A DNA stretch of 64,000 nt. Origin: JAXGQD01 sp040766665. GTDB lineage: Bacteria; Bacillota; Clostridia; Saccharofermentanales; Fastidiosipilaceae. This document shows, piece after piece, positions 53,634 through 62,516 of this stretch (positions are counted from its first letter, which is position 1; the number at the start of each line of letters is the position of its first letter). The notes beneath the pieces are model-generated. The model made no database searches, was not told the DNA's origin, and worked only from the letters and a program-made list of their open reading frames with translations. The position numbers and the translations under genes were made by a program. The DNA is taken from assembly GCA_040766665.1 (NCBI GenBank), contig JAXGQD010000005.1, positions 62,001 to 126,000 on the forward strand. Reading direction: 5' to 3'.

Positions 53634-54696
53634 ATGGCAGAAAAGAAAACCGTAATCAGTATATTGGCAAATCAGGCCAGAGAAAATGGCAATCAGATTT
53701 CATATCGCGAGGTCATGAATCAACTGGAGAATGCCGATATCGATTTGGAACAAGTCGACAAATATTTAGATAAATTGGAAACTTTAGGTGTTTCGGTCAT
53801 CGCAGATAACATCATTTCGGATGAAGGCATCAGCGACGATGAACTGAAAAATCTCGACAGTGTCGGTGTGGACGACCCTGTGCGCATGTACCTAAAAGAA
53901 ATCGGTAAAGTATCTCTATTAACCGCCGACGAAGAAAAGGAACTGGCTCAAGCGATCGAACAAGGAGACATGGACGCCAAAGACCATCTGGTTGAGGCGA
54001 ACCTGCGACTTGTCGTATCCATTGCCAAGCGCTATACCGGTCGTGGTATGTCATTCCTCGATCTTATCCAGGAAGGCAATTTAGGTTTACTCAAAGCCGT
54101 TGAAAAATTTGACTGGACCAAAGGTTTCAAGTTCAGTACTTACGCCACCTGGTGGATCCGCCAGGCGATTACTCGTGCGATTGCCGACCAAGCTGCCAGA
54201 ACCATTCGTATACCGGTGCATAGGTGGTTGAAACCATTATAAACTGATTCGTACGCAACGCACGCTGGTACAAGAATTGGGACGTGATCCAGGAAGCGGG
54301 AAAGAAATCGCTCAGGAAATGGGTATAACAGAAGATAAAGTGCGTGAGATTATGAAAATATCCCAGGAGCCGGTCTCATTGGAAAAACCGATTGGTGAGG
54401 AAGAAGACAGTCATTTGGGCGACTTTATTCCTGACGAGGATGCCCCATCACCTGCCGATCAGGCCGCTTACACGCTTTTAAAAGAGCAGCTTATGGAAGT
54501 GCTTTCCGGTTTGACACCGCGCGAAGAAAAAGTTTTACGTCTGCGTTTTGGTTTGATGATGGCCGCACCAGAACACTGGAAGAAGTGGGTAAAGAGTTCA
54601 ATGTCACGCGTGAACGTATTCGCCAAATCGAAGCAAAGCGCTTGCGCAAGCTGAGACATCCCAGCCGCAGTAAAAGATCAAAGACTTTTGGACTAA
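53634..54696 (+). CDS. rpoD: Primary sigma factor RpoD (SigA), broken by several indels as read
   Basis: About 354 residues after correction. ATG 53634 is chosen over ATG 53628 because AGGAG at 53623-53627 would abut the latter. Readable pieces are 53628-54242 and 54277-54654, and the last coding stretch runs in a third frame to TAA 54694. Region 1.2/2 (DPVRMYLKEIGKVSLLTADE), region 2.4 (FSTYATWWIRQAITRAIADQ), region 3 and region 4 (EFNVTRERIRQIEAK) are present. At least five indels occur (about 54222, 54238, 54554, 54675 and 54690). An essential gene cannot be this broken, so sequence error is inferred. Confidence 0.92.
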
Positions 54697-54714
54697 GCAC
54701 CTTGCCCCCAAGAA

Positions 54715-55505
54715 ATGAAAATCAAGCTTTCAACTCGACTACAAAGCATAGCGGCTTTAATCCCGGCAGGCAGTTCACGGCTCTTGGATGTAGGCTGTGA
54801 TCACGGGAGGCTTGCTGCATATGCCTTGTTAAACAAACAAGTAGACAGTGTTTTGGCCATTGATATCGAAGCCGGGCCGCTACGAGCGGCAGCTACGACT
54901 CTGCAGAAATATGCCTTAGAAAACAAGAGCGTATGTCTTTTAAATAACGGATTACGCGGAGTCTCACTGGAAGAGCATGACTGTGTGGTGATTGCGGGTA
55001 TGGGAGGTCTGAAATTTGCGATATTCTGGATCACGTTGCGTTCTCACAATACCTGGCCAGCGGCAAAAAGCCTGAACAGCTTAATCTGATTGTTCAGGCG
55101 ATGAAGTCTCATGCCCTGCTGCGCGTTTATCTCGCGCATCATGGCTTCGTTTTGCGGCAGGAATGCCTGGTAAAAGAGCAGAACAGGGTTTACGTCGTCT
55201 CGTCCTATCATTTTCCTGCGCGACCGATAAAAAAGGGTTTAAAGGAGCAATTACTGGATGAGACGGACGACGAGCGCCTCAACGCGATTCGAGAGCAAAG
55301 CGGACTAAGCTTGAAGAGCTATACTTAGGTGAGGAACTTGCCAAACGCTATCTCGCAGACGGTGAGCAATATCTGAGCGATACCGAACGATATTACATAA
55401 ATAAACAAAGACTTTACAGAAACCTGCCATACCAAAGCCTTCATCAGCGGTTTAGGGCATGTCTCGGAATTTCAATCTAGCCGATTATTTTCTGAAAGCA
55501 GGTAA
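54715..55505 (+). CDS. trmK: tRNA (adenine-N1)-methyltransferase TrmK (frameshifted as read)
   Basis: About 260 residues in pieces (54715-55089, 55101-55328 and a tail). It methylates A22 of tRNA. The SAM-binding motif is LLDVGCDHGRLAAYALL, with VVIAGMGGLEI and LNLIVQAMKSHALLRVYLAHHGF after restoring one G at about 55010. A second loss near 55313 (LEELYLGEELAKRYL) and a third near 55420 shift the tail to a stop at 55503-55505. A C-terminal coiled-coil region follows the methyltransferase fold. It is placed between rpoD and nif3, as in many Firmicutes. Confidence 0.85.
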
Positions 55506-55507
55506 AC

Positions 55508-56312
55508 GTGAATTATAAAATAGCAGACCTCAGCAGAGTCATTGAAGAACTGGCTCCTTTGCACTTAGCAGAAGAATGGGATAACTGCGGACTGGTCATC
55601 GGATCGGCGGAAGCGGAGGTGGAGCGCATTTGTCTGGCGCTTGACGTTGACGAAGCAGCCATAGAAAGGCCATGGATTTCGCAGCGCAATTGCTCGTCGT
55701 GCACCATCCGCCCATATTCAGCGGTATCAGACAATTGAATGAAGCGGTGCCGGAAATACGAAACATCAATCGTTTAATCCGCTCCGGAATTGGGGTTTAT
55801 GTCGCCCATACTAACTTAGATGCTGCAGTCGGTGGCATCAACGATAGTATGGCTGAAGTCTTGGGACTTCAGGTTTATGCCACACTTTTTCCCCATAGCC
55901 TGCAAATCGGACGTTTCGCAGATGAGCAGCATCAAGCGGTTTCGTGCGTCTGTGTCAAACGGAAACGGCTCTGGATTTTAAAACATTTCTAGTGCGGGTG
56001 AATCAGCATTTACAGACATCAGGCTGCGTTTTGAGCGGGGTCAGTGAACGGCATATTGCTAAAGTTGCCTTGAGCGGCGGCGCTTTTGACGAAGATTGGG
56101 TTGATGCATTGACGGGCTCAGGAGTGGATTGCCTTGTCTGCGGAGAAATCAAACACCACCAACTCTGCTTTTGGAAGCCCGGGTATTCGAACGATAGCTG
56201 CAGGCACGACTGCACGGAAAGAGTCATATTAAAACCGCTTGCAGCTTATCTCGAAGCTGAACTCCCCGGTTTACAGGCGGTCACATATACGGGTTTGACT
56301 ACAATATTTTGA
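55508..56312 (+). CDS. Nif3-like dinuclear metal protein (YqfO family), frameshifted as read
   Basis: GTG 55508 start; readable pieces are 55508-55738, 55672-55992 and 55944-56312. Joined, the product is about 270 residues. HLAEEWDNCGLVIG, LVVHHPPIFSG and YVAHTNLDAAVGGIND hold the conserved metal-binding His/Asp residues of the Nif3/GTP cyclohydrolase I type 2 family, and VCGEIKHHQ and GHDCTE are the C-terminal ones. Biochemical function is not settled for the family. Losses near 55668, 55944, 56160, 56181 and 56203 account for the breaks. The exact stop (56312 or slightly later) is uncertain. Confidence 0.85.
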
Positions 56313-56411
56313 TGTAGAAAATCCGAAGAACAAAGCAATGATTGATTTGAATCAATCAGACTCGCAAGTGATTCTGCTAGACTAAACGCAAATAAGTAGA
56401 GGATGAGCGAT

Positions 56412-57119
56412 ATGGAAAGAAAAATCATAAAATTGATGAAGACTCGTGTATCGGTTGCGGTTTATGCGCAACGGCTTGCCAAGAGGAGCCATTGCCATGG
56501 TTGACGGAAAAGCCAAGCTGATGCGAGATGATTACTGTGACGGATTAGGAAACGTTCGCCGGTTTGTCCGACCAGTGCGATTAGTTTCGAAACAAGAGAA
56601 GCCGCGGCTTTTGATAAGGCAGCTGTGGAAGAAAATATGGCGGCTGCAGCCAGCACCAAGCGGTGGCTGCCCTGGTTCCAGAAGCAAGGCCATTAATAGA
56701 ACGTTGCGCCTGCAATGGATACCACGGCACAGGTGGCAGTTCAGCCAGCAGAAGAAAGTGCACTTGCCCAGTGGCCGGTACAGATTAAACTGGCTAACCA
56801 ATGCACTTACTTGCACGGTGCGAGATTACTCATCGCAGCAGACTGTGCGGCTTTTGCCATGCGCAATTTCAGGGATTTTATTAAAAATCATATCTGTATC
56901 ATCGGCTGTCCCAAACTGGATGACGTTGATTATTCCGAGAAACTGACGACCATTCTGAAAAGCAATGACGTGAAAAGCGTAAAAATCGTGAGAATGGAAG
57001 TGCCCTGCTGCGGTGGCTTGGAGTATGCTGCGAAAAATGCGCTCAGTCAGTGTGGCAAAATGATCCCCTGGAGCGTTACGACTATAACCACAGATGGCAA
57101 GATTCTGGAATCCTATTAA
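56412..57119 (+). CDS. 4Fe-4S ferredoxin-domain protein (frameshifted as read)
   Basis: About 237 residues after correction. ATG 56412 follows AGAGGATG. The N-terminus, after indel repair, reads IDEDSCIGCGLCATACQEG and then CSPVCPTSAI, two [4Fe-4S] cluster motifs. A linker with GGCPGSRSK follows. The C-terminal domain (56715-57119, in frame) has LAQWPVQIKLAN, LLIAADCAAFA, IGCPKLDDVDY and EVPCCGG. This matches a common clostridial ferredoxin-like protein of unknown redox partner. Indels lie near 56430, 56485, 56553, about 56660 and 56710. Confidence 0.8.
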
Positions 57120-57176
57120 AAGAAGTTAACTGCCGACGGCATGTTTCGCTATTGTCTTCTTGCGCATTCAATTGCA

Positions 57177-57206
57177 TTGACACAGCCTTTCATTGAATGT
57201 TAGAAT
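57177..57206 (+). promoter_or_regulatory. Promoter of tRNA-Ser
   Basis: TTGACA (57177-57182) and TAGAAT (57201-57206) are 18 bases apart and end 27 bases before the tRNA. Confidence 0.7.
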
Positions 57207-57233
57207 GCCGTTTGCGGCTGAAAAGCTGTACCT

Positions 57234-57325
57234 GGAGGGTTGTCCGAGCTGGTCGAAGGAGCATGATTGGAAATCATGTATACCTCTCAAGGGTATCGAG
57301 GGTTCGAATCCCTTGCCCTCCGCCA
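57234..57325 (+). tRNA. tRNA-Ser (anticodon GGA)
   Basis: 92 nt with encoded CCA. The acceptor GGAGGGT pairs with GCCCTCC. The anticodon stem-loop ATGATTGGAAATCAT has anticodon GGA. A long variable arm (TACCTCTCAAGGGTA) marks a class II tRNA, and GGTTCGAATCC is the T-arm. Confidence 0.95.
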
Positions 57326-57328
57326 AAA

Positions 57329-57360
57329 AGTCCGACAGATCGATTTTGATCCGTCGGACT
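57329..57360. terminator. Bidirectional terminator between tRNA-Ser and the AI-2E gene
   Basis: AGTCCGAC (57329-57336) and GTCGGACT (57353-57360) form a perfect 8-bp stem, extended by GATC/GATC after one mismatch. On the plus strand TTACTATTT follows. On the minus strand TTTTT follows, so it can end both the tRNA and the opposing AI-2E transcript. Confidence 0.85.
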
Positions 57361-57415
57361 TTACTATTTCACTAATACTTATTCTGAAAATGAAAACGAC
57401 TAAATCTTTTCGGGC

Positions 57416-58582
57416 TCAACCCTGATCGACTTTAAAGTAGGGGATACGTTTTTTGTCTAGGCGCGAGCTGATGAGATTACTCAGCAAGGTATACAGAACC
57501 GAGGCGAGGGGAATACTGAGCAGCATGCCCATGACACCGCCCACGGAACTACCAATAGTGATGGACACCAATATCCAAATCGGACTGAGCCCAACAGATT
57601 TCCCCACCACGCGTGGATAAATGAGATTGCCTTCAATTTGTTGAATGATGAGGAACATCACGACGAACCAGATGGCCTGTATTGGGTTGGTGGTCAAAAT
57701 CAAGAGAAAGCCGACGATTGCAGCGATAAAACTCCCGACCATTGGGACCATAGCGGTAACCATAATCAGGACACTGATAAGGAGAGCATAGGGGAAGCCG
57801 AAGATGTTCATCGCAATAAAGAAGATGATACCCAGTATCACACATTCCAACATTTGACCGGTCAGAAAAGAAGAGAAGGTACTGTGGGCCAAACGAGCAA
57901 TTTCCATGAAACGGTCAACTCGCGACTCCTTAAAGGTGGAATAGAGCAAGGCCCGCGTTTGCCTGCCCAGCTTTTCTTTTTGGGCTAAAACATAAACGGC
58001 GAGAATAAAGCCAAGTACAAAGTCGACCACCGCAGAGATGACACCGACGGAAAACTTGACTGTATTGTCCAGCAGGGAGCTGCCCAGTGACTGTATCCAG
58101 GTCACAGCACTTTTAGCGATGTTATTGAAGTCCACGTCGAAACGTGTGGTCAGGTCCTTTACCTCAGGGATGTTTTTCGACCATTCATTGATGCGCTGCT
58201 CAAAATTGAGGAAAAACTGGGGCAATTGATTGGCCAGGTTCCCAATGGTATTGATGAGTTCAGGAATAACGATAAACATCACGCCGAATATGACACCGAA
58301 AGCCAATAATATAGTCACTAGTATGCTTATAGGTCTTGCGGCTTTCACACGGAAACTATTATATTTCTTCCAAGGTTTCGCGAAAAAACGGTCTTCAAAT
58401 TTAACCATTACCGCGTTCAAGAATAATGCCACAACGAGCGCAATGACAAAAGGAGTCATGAATTTCAAAAATGAAGAAAGGTACTTAGGCAGCATACCGA
58501 TATTTGAAACACCGAGATACAGCAATACAGTAAAACTGATCAGAATCATGATGCTGCGTGTATTGTGTTTATCCAGATTCAT
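57416..58582 (-). CDS. AI-2E family transporter (PerM/YtvI-like)
   Basis: 388 residues with seven or eight hydrophobic segments. The early KFEDRFF and central long amphipathic region (FEQRINEWSKNIPEVKDLTT) are family-typical. The C-terminal block GNLIYPRVVGKSVGLSPIWI is the diagnostic AI-2E_transport (PF01594) motif. Members are proposed exporters of signals, ions or small molecules, and the name does not prove autoinducer transport. The upstream MerR-like gene stops 13 bases before its start, so they form an operon. Confidence 0.9.
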   Translation of the reverse strand: MNLDKHNTRSIMILISFTVLLYLGVSNIGMLPKYLSSFLKFMTPFVIALVVALFLNAVMVKFEDRFFAKPWKKYNSFRVKAARPISILVTILLAFGVIFGVMFIVIPELINTIGNLANQLPQFFLNFEQRINEWSKNIPEVKDLTTRFDVDFNNIAKSAVTWIQSLGSSLLDNTVKFSVGVISAVVDFVLGFILAVYVLAQKEKLGRQTRALLYSTFKESRVDRFMEIARLAHSTFSSFLTGQMLECVILGIIFFIAMNIFGFPYALLISVLIMVTAMVPMVGSFIAAIVGFLLILTTNPIQAIWFVVMFLIIQQIEGNLIYPRVVGKSVGLSPIWILVSITIGSSVGGVMGMLLSIPLASVLYTLLSNLISSRLDKKRIPYFKVDQG

Positions 58583-58595
58583 ATGCGCTTAACCT

Positions 58596-59180
58596 TTACC
58601 AAAAAATGTAGGGGCCCAGAATAAAGCCCAGACAGAGGACAAAAAAGAAGAGGCAGACCAAAGAGAAAATGAGCAGTTTATGATTGCTTTTTTCCAAACT
58701 GAGCATTTGCTCATGCATGGCTTGGTTCTGTGTACTTTTTTCATCCATGACGGCACGAATACGCGCCTCGTCATCGCGATTGAGATCCCTGCGCGGCAGG
58801 CTGATATCCTTTAAATTCAAAGCCGCCAAATTTTCTAAAACGTCCTCGGGATTATTCAGTGAAGCGAGATCCAATTCTTCCATCACTTGAAGCGATTGAC
58901 TCAGTTCGTTTTGTTTTTTTGAAAGTGCGGCAAAATGATGTAAGCTCAAAGCAGCGGCTTTTGATGGGTCATGAAGAATTTTTCGCACATCTTCGCTGGA
59001 AAAACGCAAGCGGCGCAAATTGGCGATGGCATCCAGGCGCAATAAATCTTCTTCGGCATACTCCGCATCCTCCGCGGATAAGTTCTCCGGGAACAAGGGT
59101 GTAATCAACTTTTCATTAACATAAAATCTGATGGCTTCTTGGTCTAAACCGCTTCGCTCACAGATTTGGGTAAAATTCAT
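58596..59180 (-). CDS. MerR-like regulator with a C-terminal membrane anchor
   Basis: 194 residues from ATG 59180, with GATGAGG upstream. The N-terminal winged helix (MNFTQICERSGLDQEAIRFY, then NLRRLRFSSEDVRKIL) is MerR-type. A Leu/Asn-rich coiled coil (about 75-165) is followed by a single hydrophobic segment at the extreme C-terminus (LLIFSLVCLFFFVLCLGFIL), so it is probably a tail-anchored DNA-binding protein. It heads the AI-2E gene. The ligand is unknown. Autoregulation via the palindrome upstream is possible. Confidence 0.8.
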   Translation of the reverse strand: MNFTQICERSGLDQEAIRFYVNEKLITPLFPENLSAEDAEYAEEDLLRLDAIANLRRLRFSSEDVRKILHDPSKAAALSLHHFAALSKKQNELSQSLQVMEELDLASLNNPEDVLENLAALNLKDISLPRRDLNRDDEARIRAVMDEKSTQNQAMHEQMLSLEKSNHKLLIFSLVCLFFFVLCLGFILGPYIFW

Positions 59181-59221
59181 CTTAACCTCATCTTTCCACA
59201 ATCGCCAGGCGAGAGGGGAGT

Positions 59222-59269
59222 GCTATAATTGACTGCATAATCGCCCACAAGCAGATAAACTACAGTTTA
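59222..59269 (-). promoter_or_regulatory. Promoter and palindromic site upstream of the MerR-like gene
   Basis: On the minus strand, TTGTGG (complement of 59245-59250) and TATAGC (complement of 59222-59227) are 17 bases apart. Just beyond the -35 side, TAAACT-AC-AGTTTA (59256-59269) is a perfect 6-base inverted repeat, a candidate operator. Confidence 0.5.
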
Positions 59270-59366
59270 CTAGATTATATCACTTTGTCGGCAAAGGAAT
59301 GGCTATAAGTAAGGACTGCAAATGCCGCAATTTTGCACTGCTGCAGTTTGAGTGAAAGTTTGTAAT

Positions 59367-60812
59367 ATGGATGTATTAAAACTGCGCGAAGAATATCCGC
59401 GCTTTGTATATCAGCAATATGTCATTGAAAAACATGAGCAGCATCTGAATCTGCGTTTTCATTTTGAAATCCCCGGTTTGGCGGCGTTTCATCCGACTTG
59501 GACCTTTCCACTGCATAATGAGGGAATCTCAAATATTGATGATGAGTCACTGAATAACTACGCCTTCAATCTAGGCATGGTTGAGCTTATTTCATACTGG
59601 AAAGCGGTCTGTCCTCCAACCATTGAAATACGTTGCGGGAGTCTCGAACCCGAACAGGCTGAATTCTGGAAGAATTTGTATTTATCCGGTTTGGGTGAGT
59701 TTCGTTACCTCAACGGCATTACCATAGCGGACGAGGATTTCCTGAATTTCAGTCAAGAGAGTCTAACGGCTAAAACGCGCCCTCGTTTTGATCATTTCCA
59801 GTGGCAAAAGAATCCAAAAATCAGCTGCTTGATTCCGGTCGGCGGAGGCAAAGACTCCATTGTCAGTCTGGAACTTTTGAGGAGCTTAGCTGAGCGACGT
59901 TTTGCCTATTCGATTAATGCCACAGAGGCCGTAAAAGCTTCATGTGATCTTGCGGCTGTGCCTGAACAGAATCGGATCTTCCCTCAGCGCAGATTGGATC
60001 AAACTTTACTGAATCTCAATGCCGAGGGCTATCTAAACGGCCATACACCATTTTCAGCCATTGTTGCCTTCAGTGCTGCACTGGCCGCTTATCTTTATCA
60101 GATTCCTGATATCGTGCTTTCCAACGAAGCCTCTGCAGACGAAGCGACGGTAAAAGGCTCGGATGTCAATCATCAGTATTCCAAAAGCAGCCACTTTGAA
60201 TTCGTTTTTGCCCATTATTTGCAAAAGTACCTCAATCCCCAGCAGCGCTATTTCAGTTTGCTCAGACCATTCAGCGAATTGGCCATTGCCAGACGCTTTG
60301 CCCGATATCCTCAGTATTTTGACGTGTTCCGCTCTTGTAATGTCGGTTCCAGGACGAATAGTTGGTGTGGTCACTGTGGTAAATGCCTCTTTGTGGCGAC
60401 GATACTTTTGCCTTTCTTAGGTTTGGAAAAAGTAGAAGAAGTCATCGGACATCAAATCTTTGATGATGCGCAATTAGAGGAAAGCCTTTTCGGTCTCAGT
60501 GGTTTCACCGCCGAAAAACCCTTTGAATGCGTCGGTACGGTGGAGGAACTCAATCTAGCGCTGGTCATGGCGATTAATCGGGCACTCGATCGAGAGACTT
60601 GTACGGCACCGGATTTCGCCTGCCTGCCACTGCTGCTAAAGAATTATGCTCAAGTCGCCTATCAGGCGACGGCAGGCGATTTGCGTTGGAATCCCCAGAC
60701 AAAGCAATTTGATTTACGTTTACATGGCATGGATCCGCTCAAGGCGCGCAATGAAGCGCATGCCGTGCCAGCGGAATATCAGCCTTATCTTGCGGATTTT
60801 TTAGAAGCTTAA
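59367..60812 (+). CDS. murL: UDP-MurNAc-L-Ala-L-Glu epimerase (MurL)
   Basis: About 481 residues from ATG 59367; GTG 59352 is an alternative start. MurL converts the L-Glu of UDP-MurNAc-L-Ala-L-Glu to D-Glu, a route described in Xanthomonas. The GGGKDSIVSLELL motif (about 158-170) is PP-loop like. The strings NEASADEATVKGSDVNHQYS, FSLLRPFSELAIA, FRSCNVGS, WCGHCGKCLFV (Cys pair) and KPFECVGTVEELN match the MurL family as I remember it. The adjacent murD-like gene 12 bases downstream is exactly the expected partner. Confidence 0.85.
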   Translation: MDVLKLREEYPRFVYQQYVIEKHEQHLNLRFHFEIPGLAAFHPTWTFPLHNEGISNIDDESLNNYAFNLGMVELISYWKAVCPPTIEIRCGSLEPEQAEFWKNLYLSGLGEFRYLNGITIADEDFLNFSQESLTAKTRPRFDHFQWQKNPKISCLIPVGGGKDSIVSLELLRSLAERRFAYSINATEAVKASCDLAAVPEQNRIFPQRRLDQTLLNLNAEGYLNGHTPFSAIVAFSAALAAYLYQIPDIVLSNEASADEATVKGSDVNHQYSKSSHFEFVFAHYLQKYLNPQQRYFSLLRPFSELAIARRFARYPQYFDVFRSCNVGSRTNSWCGHCGKCLFVATILLPFLGLEKVEEVIGHQIFDDAQLEESLFGLSGFTAEKPFECVGTVEELNLALVMAINRALDRETCTAPDFACLPLLLKNYAQVAYQATAGDLRWNPQTKQFDLRLHGMDPLKARNEAHAVPAEYQPYLADFLEA

Positions 60813-60824
60813 GGGGTAGGGCAG

Positions 60825-62291
60825 ATGATCAAGAAAAATGAAGGTTTAGATGCATTACTGTCCTTTCTTAAGGATAAAAGCATCCTCATCCTGGGTTTCG
60901 GTCGCGAAGGTCGTTCCAGTCTGGCATTTTTAGAACGTCATCGTGAAAAACTGGCTTGGAAAAAATTAGGGATTGCCGATGCTAAAACCTTGCCCGAGGG
61001 CCTGGATTCCTCATATCAGCTATATTCGGGGAACGAATACTTAAATGCTATGGCTGATTACGATTTGGTACTCAAATCACCGGGAATTTCTTTTAAACAG
61101 CTGGCACGTTTGGCACCGGAATCGCTCTATTTGTATGCCTATCCCCAAACCCTGATCTGTAGCCAGATTGACCTGCTTTTACGTTTCATGACAAACTTGC
61201 GTATTTGCGGCATCAGCGGAACGAAGGGCAAGTCAACGACGACCAGCCTCTTATATGCCATGATGAAAGAAACGGGACAGCCGACTTTCTTAAGGGGCAA
61301 TATCGGTATACCGGTATTCGATGGGCTGGAAGAGATGCCCGACGGCGCATACCTCTGTCTGGAGCTTTCATCGCATCAGCTGGAATTTGTGCAGGCGTCA
61401 CCGTCAGTGGCTGCTCTCACCAATTTCTACCCTGAGCACTTAGACCATTATCGTTCCTTTGATGAATACCTTGAAGCCAAACTCAATATTTTGCGCTTTC
61501 AAACTGCTGAGGATCTCTTTGTACTAAATTCGGCTGATCAAGAAATACTGAGCCGAGCATTACCCCTGTTAAAAGGTCGTTTGGCCATTCTGCACACATC
61601 GCAAACGCTGAATGCGGCCCCGATTCAGACGCCCGCACAGGGTGAGGCTATCACCGCACGCTTGACAGAAGGCGTTTTCAGCTTAGAGGATCATCAGCAT
61701 AATCATGCGTTTAGATTTGATATTAACGCGTTGCAAAGCCAATTGCGCGGCAAAGAACAGTTCTTTGATGCAGCTTTGGCTGCAACCGCCGCATATGCAC
61801 TGGGGGCAGATGAAGCGGCCATACGGCGCGGCATCTCTGATTTTGAGGGTTTGCCCCATCGCTTGCAATGGGTGCGACAATTAGACGGGGTGGACTATTT
61901 TAATGACTCCATCGCCACCATTCCTCAATCTAGTCTCTCCGCGCTTGAAACTTTAGCCAATGTCTCCTGTTTGTTGATTGGCGGTATGGACAGAGGCCTT
62001 GATTACCAAGATTTCATGGCCAAGCTCTTGAAGATGGAAAACTTACAGCTCATTTGTTTACCGGATACCGGTCAACAGTTTTTTGCGTATTTTTCGCTTT
62101 ACCAAGCGCAGTCACGTGCACATATGGTTGAAAGCATGAGCGAAGCGGTTGGCTTGGCGCAGCGTCTCGCACCGCAAGGGAGCAGTGTACTCTTGTCACC
62201 GGCGGCTTCCAGTTATCATCGCTATAAAGATTTTACGGAGCGCGGTCAAGATTTTATCAATGAAGTGCAGCGACTTTTGCCGAAAAACTGA
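60825..62291 (+). CDS. murD2: MurD2-type UDP-MurNAc-L-alanine--glutamate ligase
   Basis: 488 residues. It has three Mur-ligase domains. The ATP loop is ICGISGTKGKSTTT (Lys135 where most MurD have Asn), and NFYPEHLDHY follows. In the glutamate pocket, NDSIATIP (Ile363) replaces the NDSKATN of E. coli MurD, and GGMDRG (Arg390) replaces GGDGKG. These changes and the upstream murL suggest it adds L-Glu (MurD2), not D-Glu. Whether a standard MurD exists elsewhere is unknown. ATG 60825 follows AGGGGTAGGGCAG. It is co-transcribed with murL. Confidence 0.88.
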   Translation: MIKKNEGLDALLSFLKDKSILILGFGREGRSSLAFLERHREKLAWKKLGIADAKTLPEGLDSSYQLYSGNEYLNAMADYDLVLKSPGISFKQLARLAPESLYLYAYPQTLICSQIDLLLRFMTNLRICGISGTKGKSTTTSLLYAMMKETGQPTFLRGNIGIPVFDGLEEMPDGAYLCLELSSHQLEFVQASPSVAALTNFYPEHLDHYRSFDEYLEAKLNILRFQTAEDLFVLNSADQEILSRALPLLKGRLAILHTSQTLNAAPIQTPAQGEAITARLTEGVFSLEDHQHNHAFRFDINALQSQLRGKEQFFDAALAATAAYALGADEAAIRRGISDFEGLPHRLQWVRQLDGVDYFNDSIATIPQSSLSALETLANVSCLLIGGMDRGLDYQDFMAKLLKMENLQLICLPDTGQQFFAYFSLYQAQSRAHMVESMSEAVGLAQRLAPQGSSVLLSPAASSYHRYKDFTERGQDFINEVQRLLPKN

Positions 62292-62328
62292 GCAATCTGC
62301 AGAAACATCCCGTTTACAGCCATGAACA

Positions 62329-62357
62329 TTGACTTTCAGGAGTGCTGATGTTAATAT
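62329..62357 (+). promoter_or_regulatory. Promoter of rpsD
   Basis: TTGACT (62329-62334) and TAATAT (62352-62357) are spaced by 17 bases. It drives a leader of about 150 bases before the rpsD start. Confidence 0.8.
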
Positions 62358-62361
62358 CGCG

Positions 62362-62510
62362 TGGTGCTAAAAGGCAGCAGACAAAGGCTGCGGTACCAGC
62401 GTTTAACACATTGGGATTGAAGTAGGCCCGCTGCAAGGCCGAAACATTTTGGTTAAACACCTCCGCATCAGATTTGTTTCATTTGCTGTTTATCTAAAAC
62501 ACAAAGGAGG
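62362..62510 (+). promoter_or_regulatory. Structured 5' leader of rpsD, probable S4 autoregulatory element
   Basis: Complementary arms are visible: TGGTGC with GGTACCA, GCAGC (62374-62378) with GCTGC (62387-62391), GTTTAAC (62401-62407) with GTTAAAC (62452-62458), and GGCC (62425-62428) with GGCC (62437-62440). This nested set suggests a folded RNA that S4 could bind to repress its own gene, as known for Firmicutes rpsD. It is not confirmed by a model search. Confidence 0.55.
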
Positions 62511-62516
62511 ATACAT

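Noticed and set aside
54200..56800. Genuine pseudogene island
   Set aside because: The broken genes include the primary sigma factor and would be lethal. Restoring single bases gives perfect family motifs in every case.
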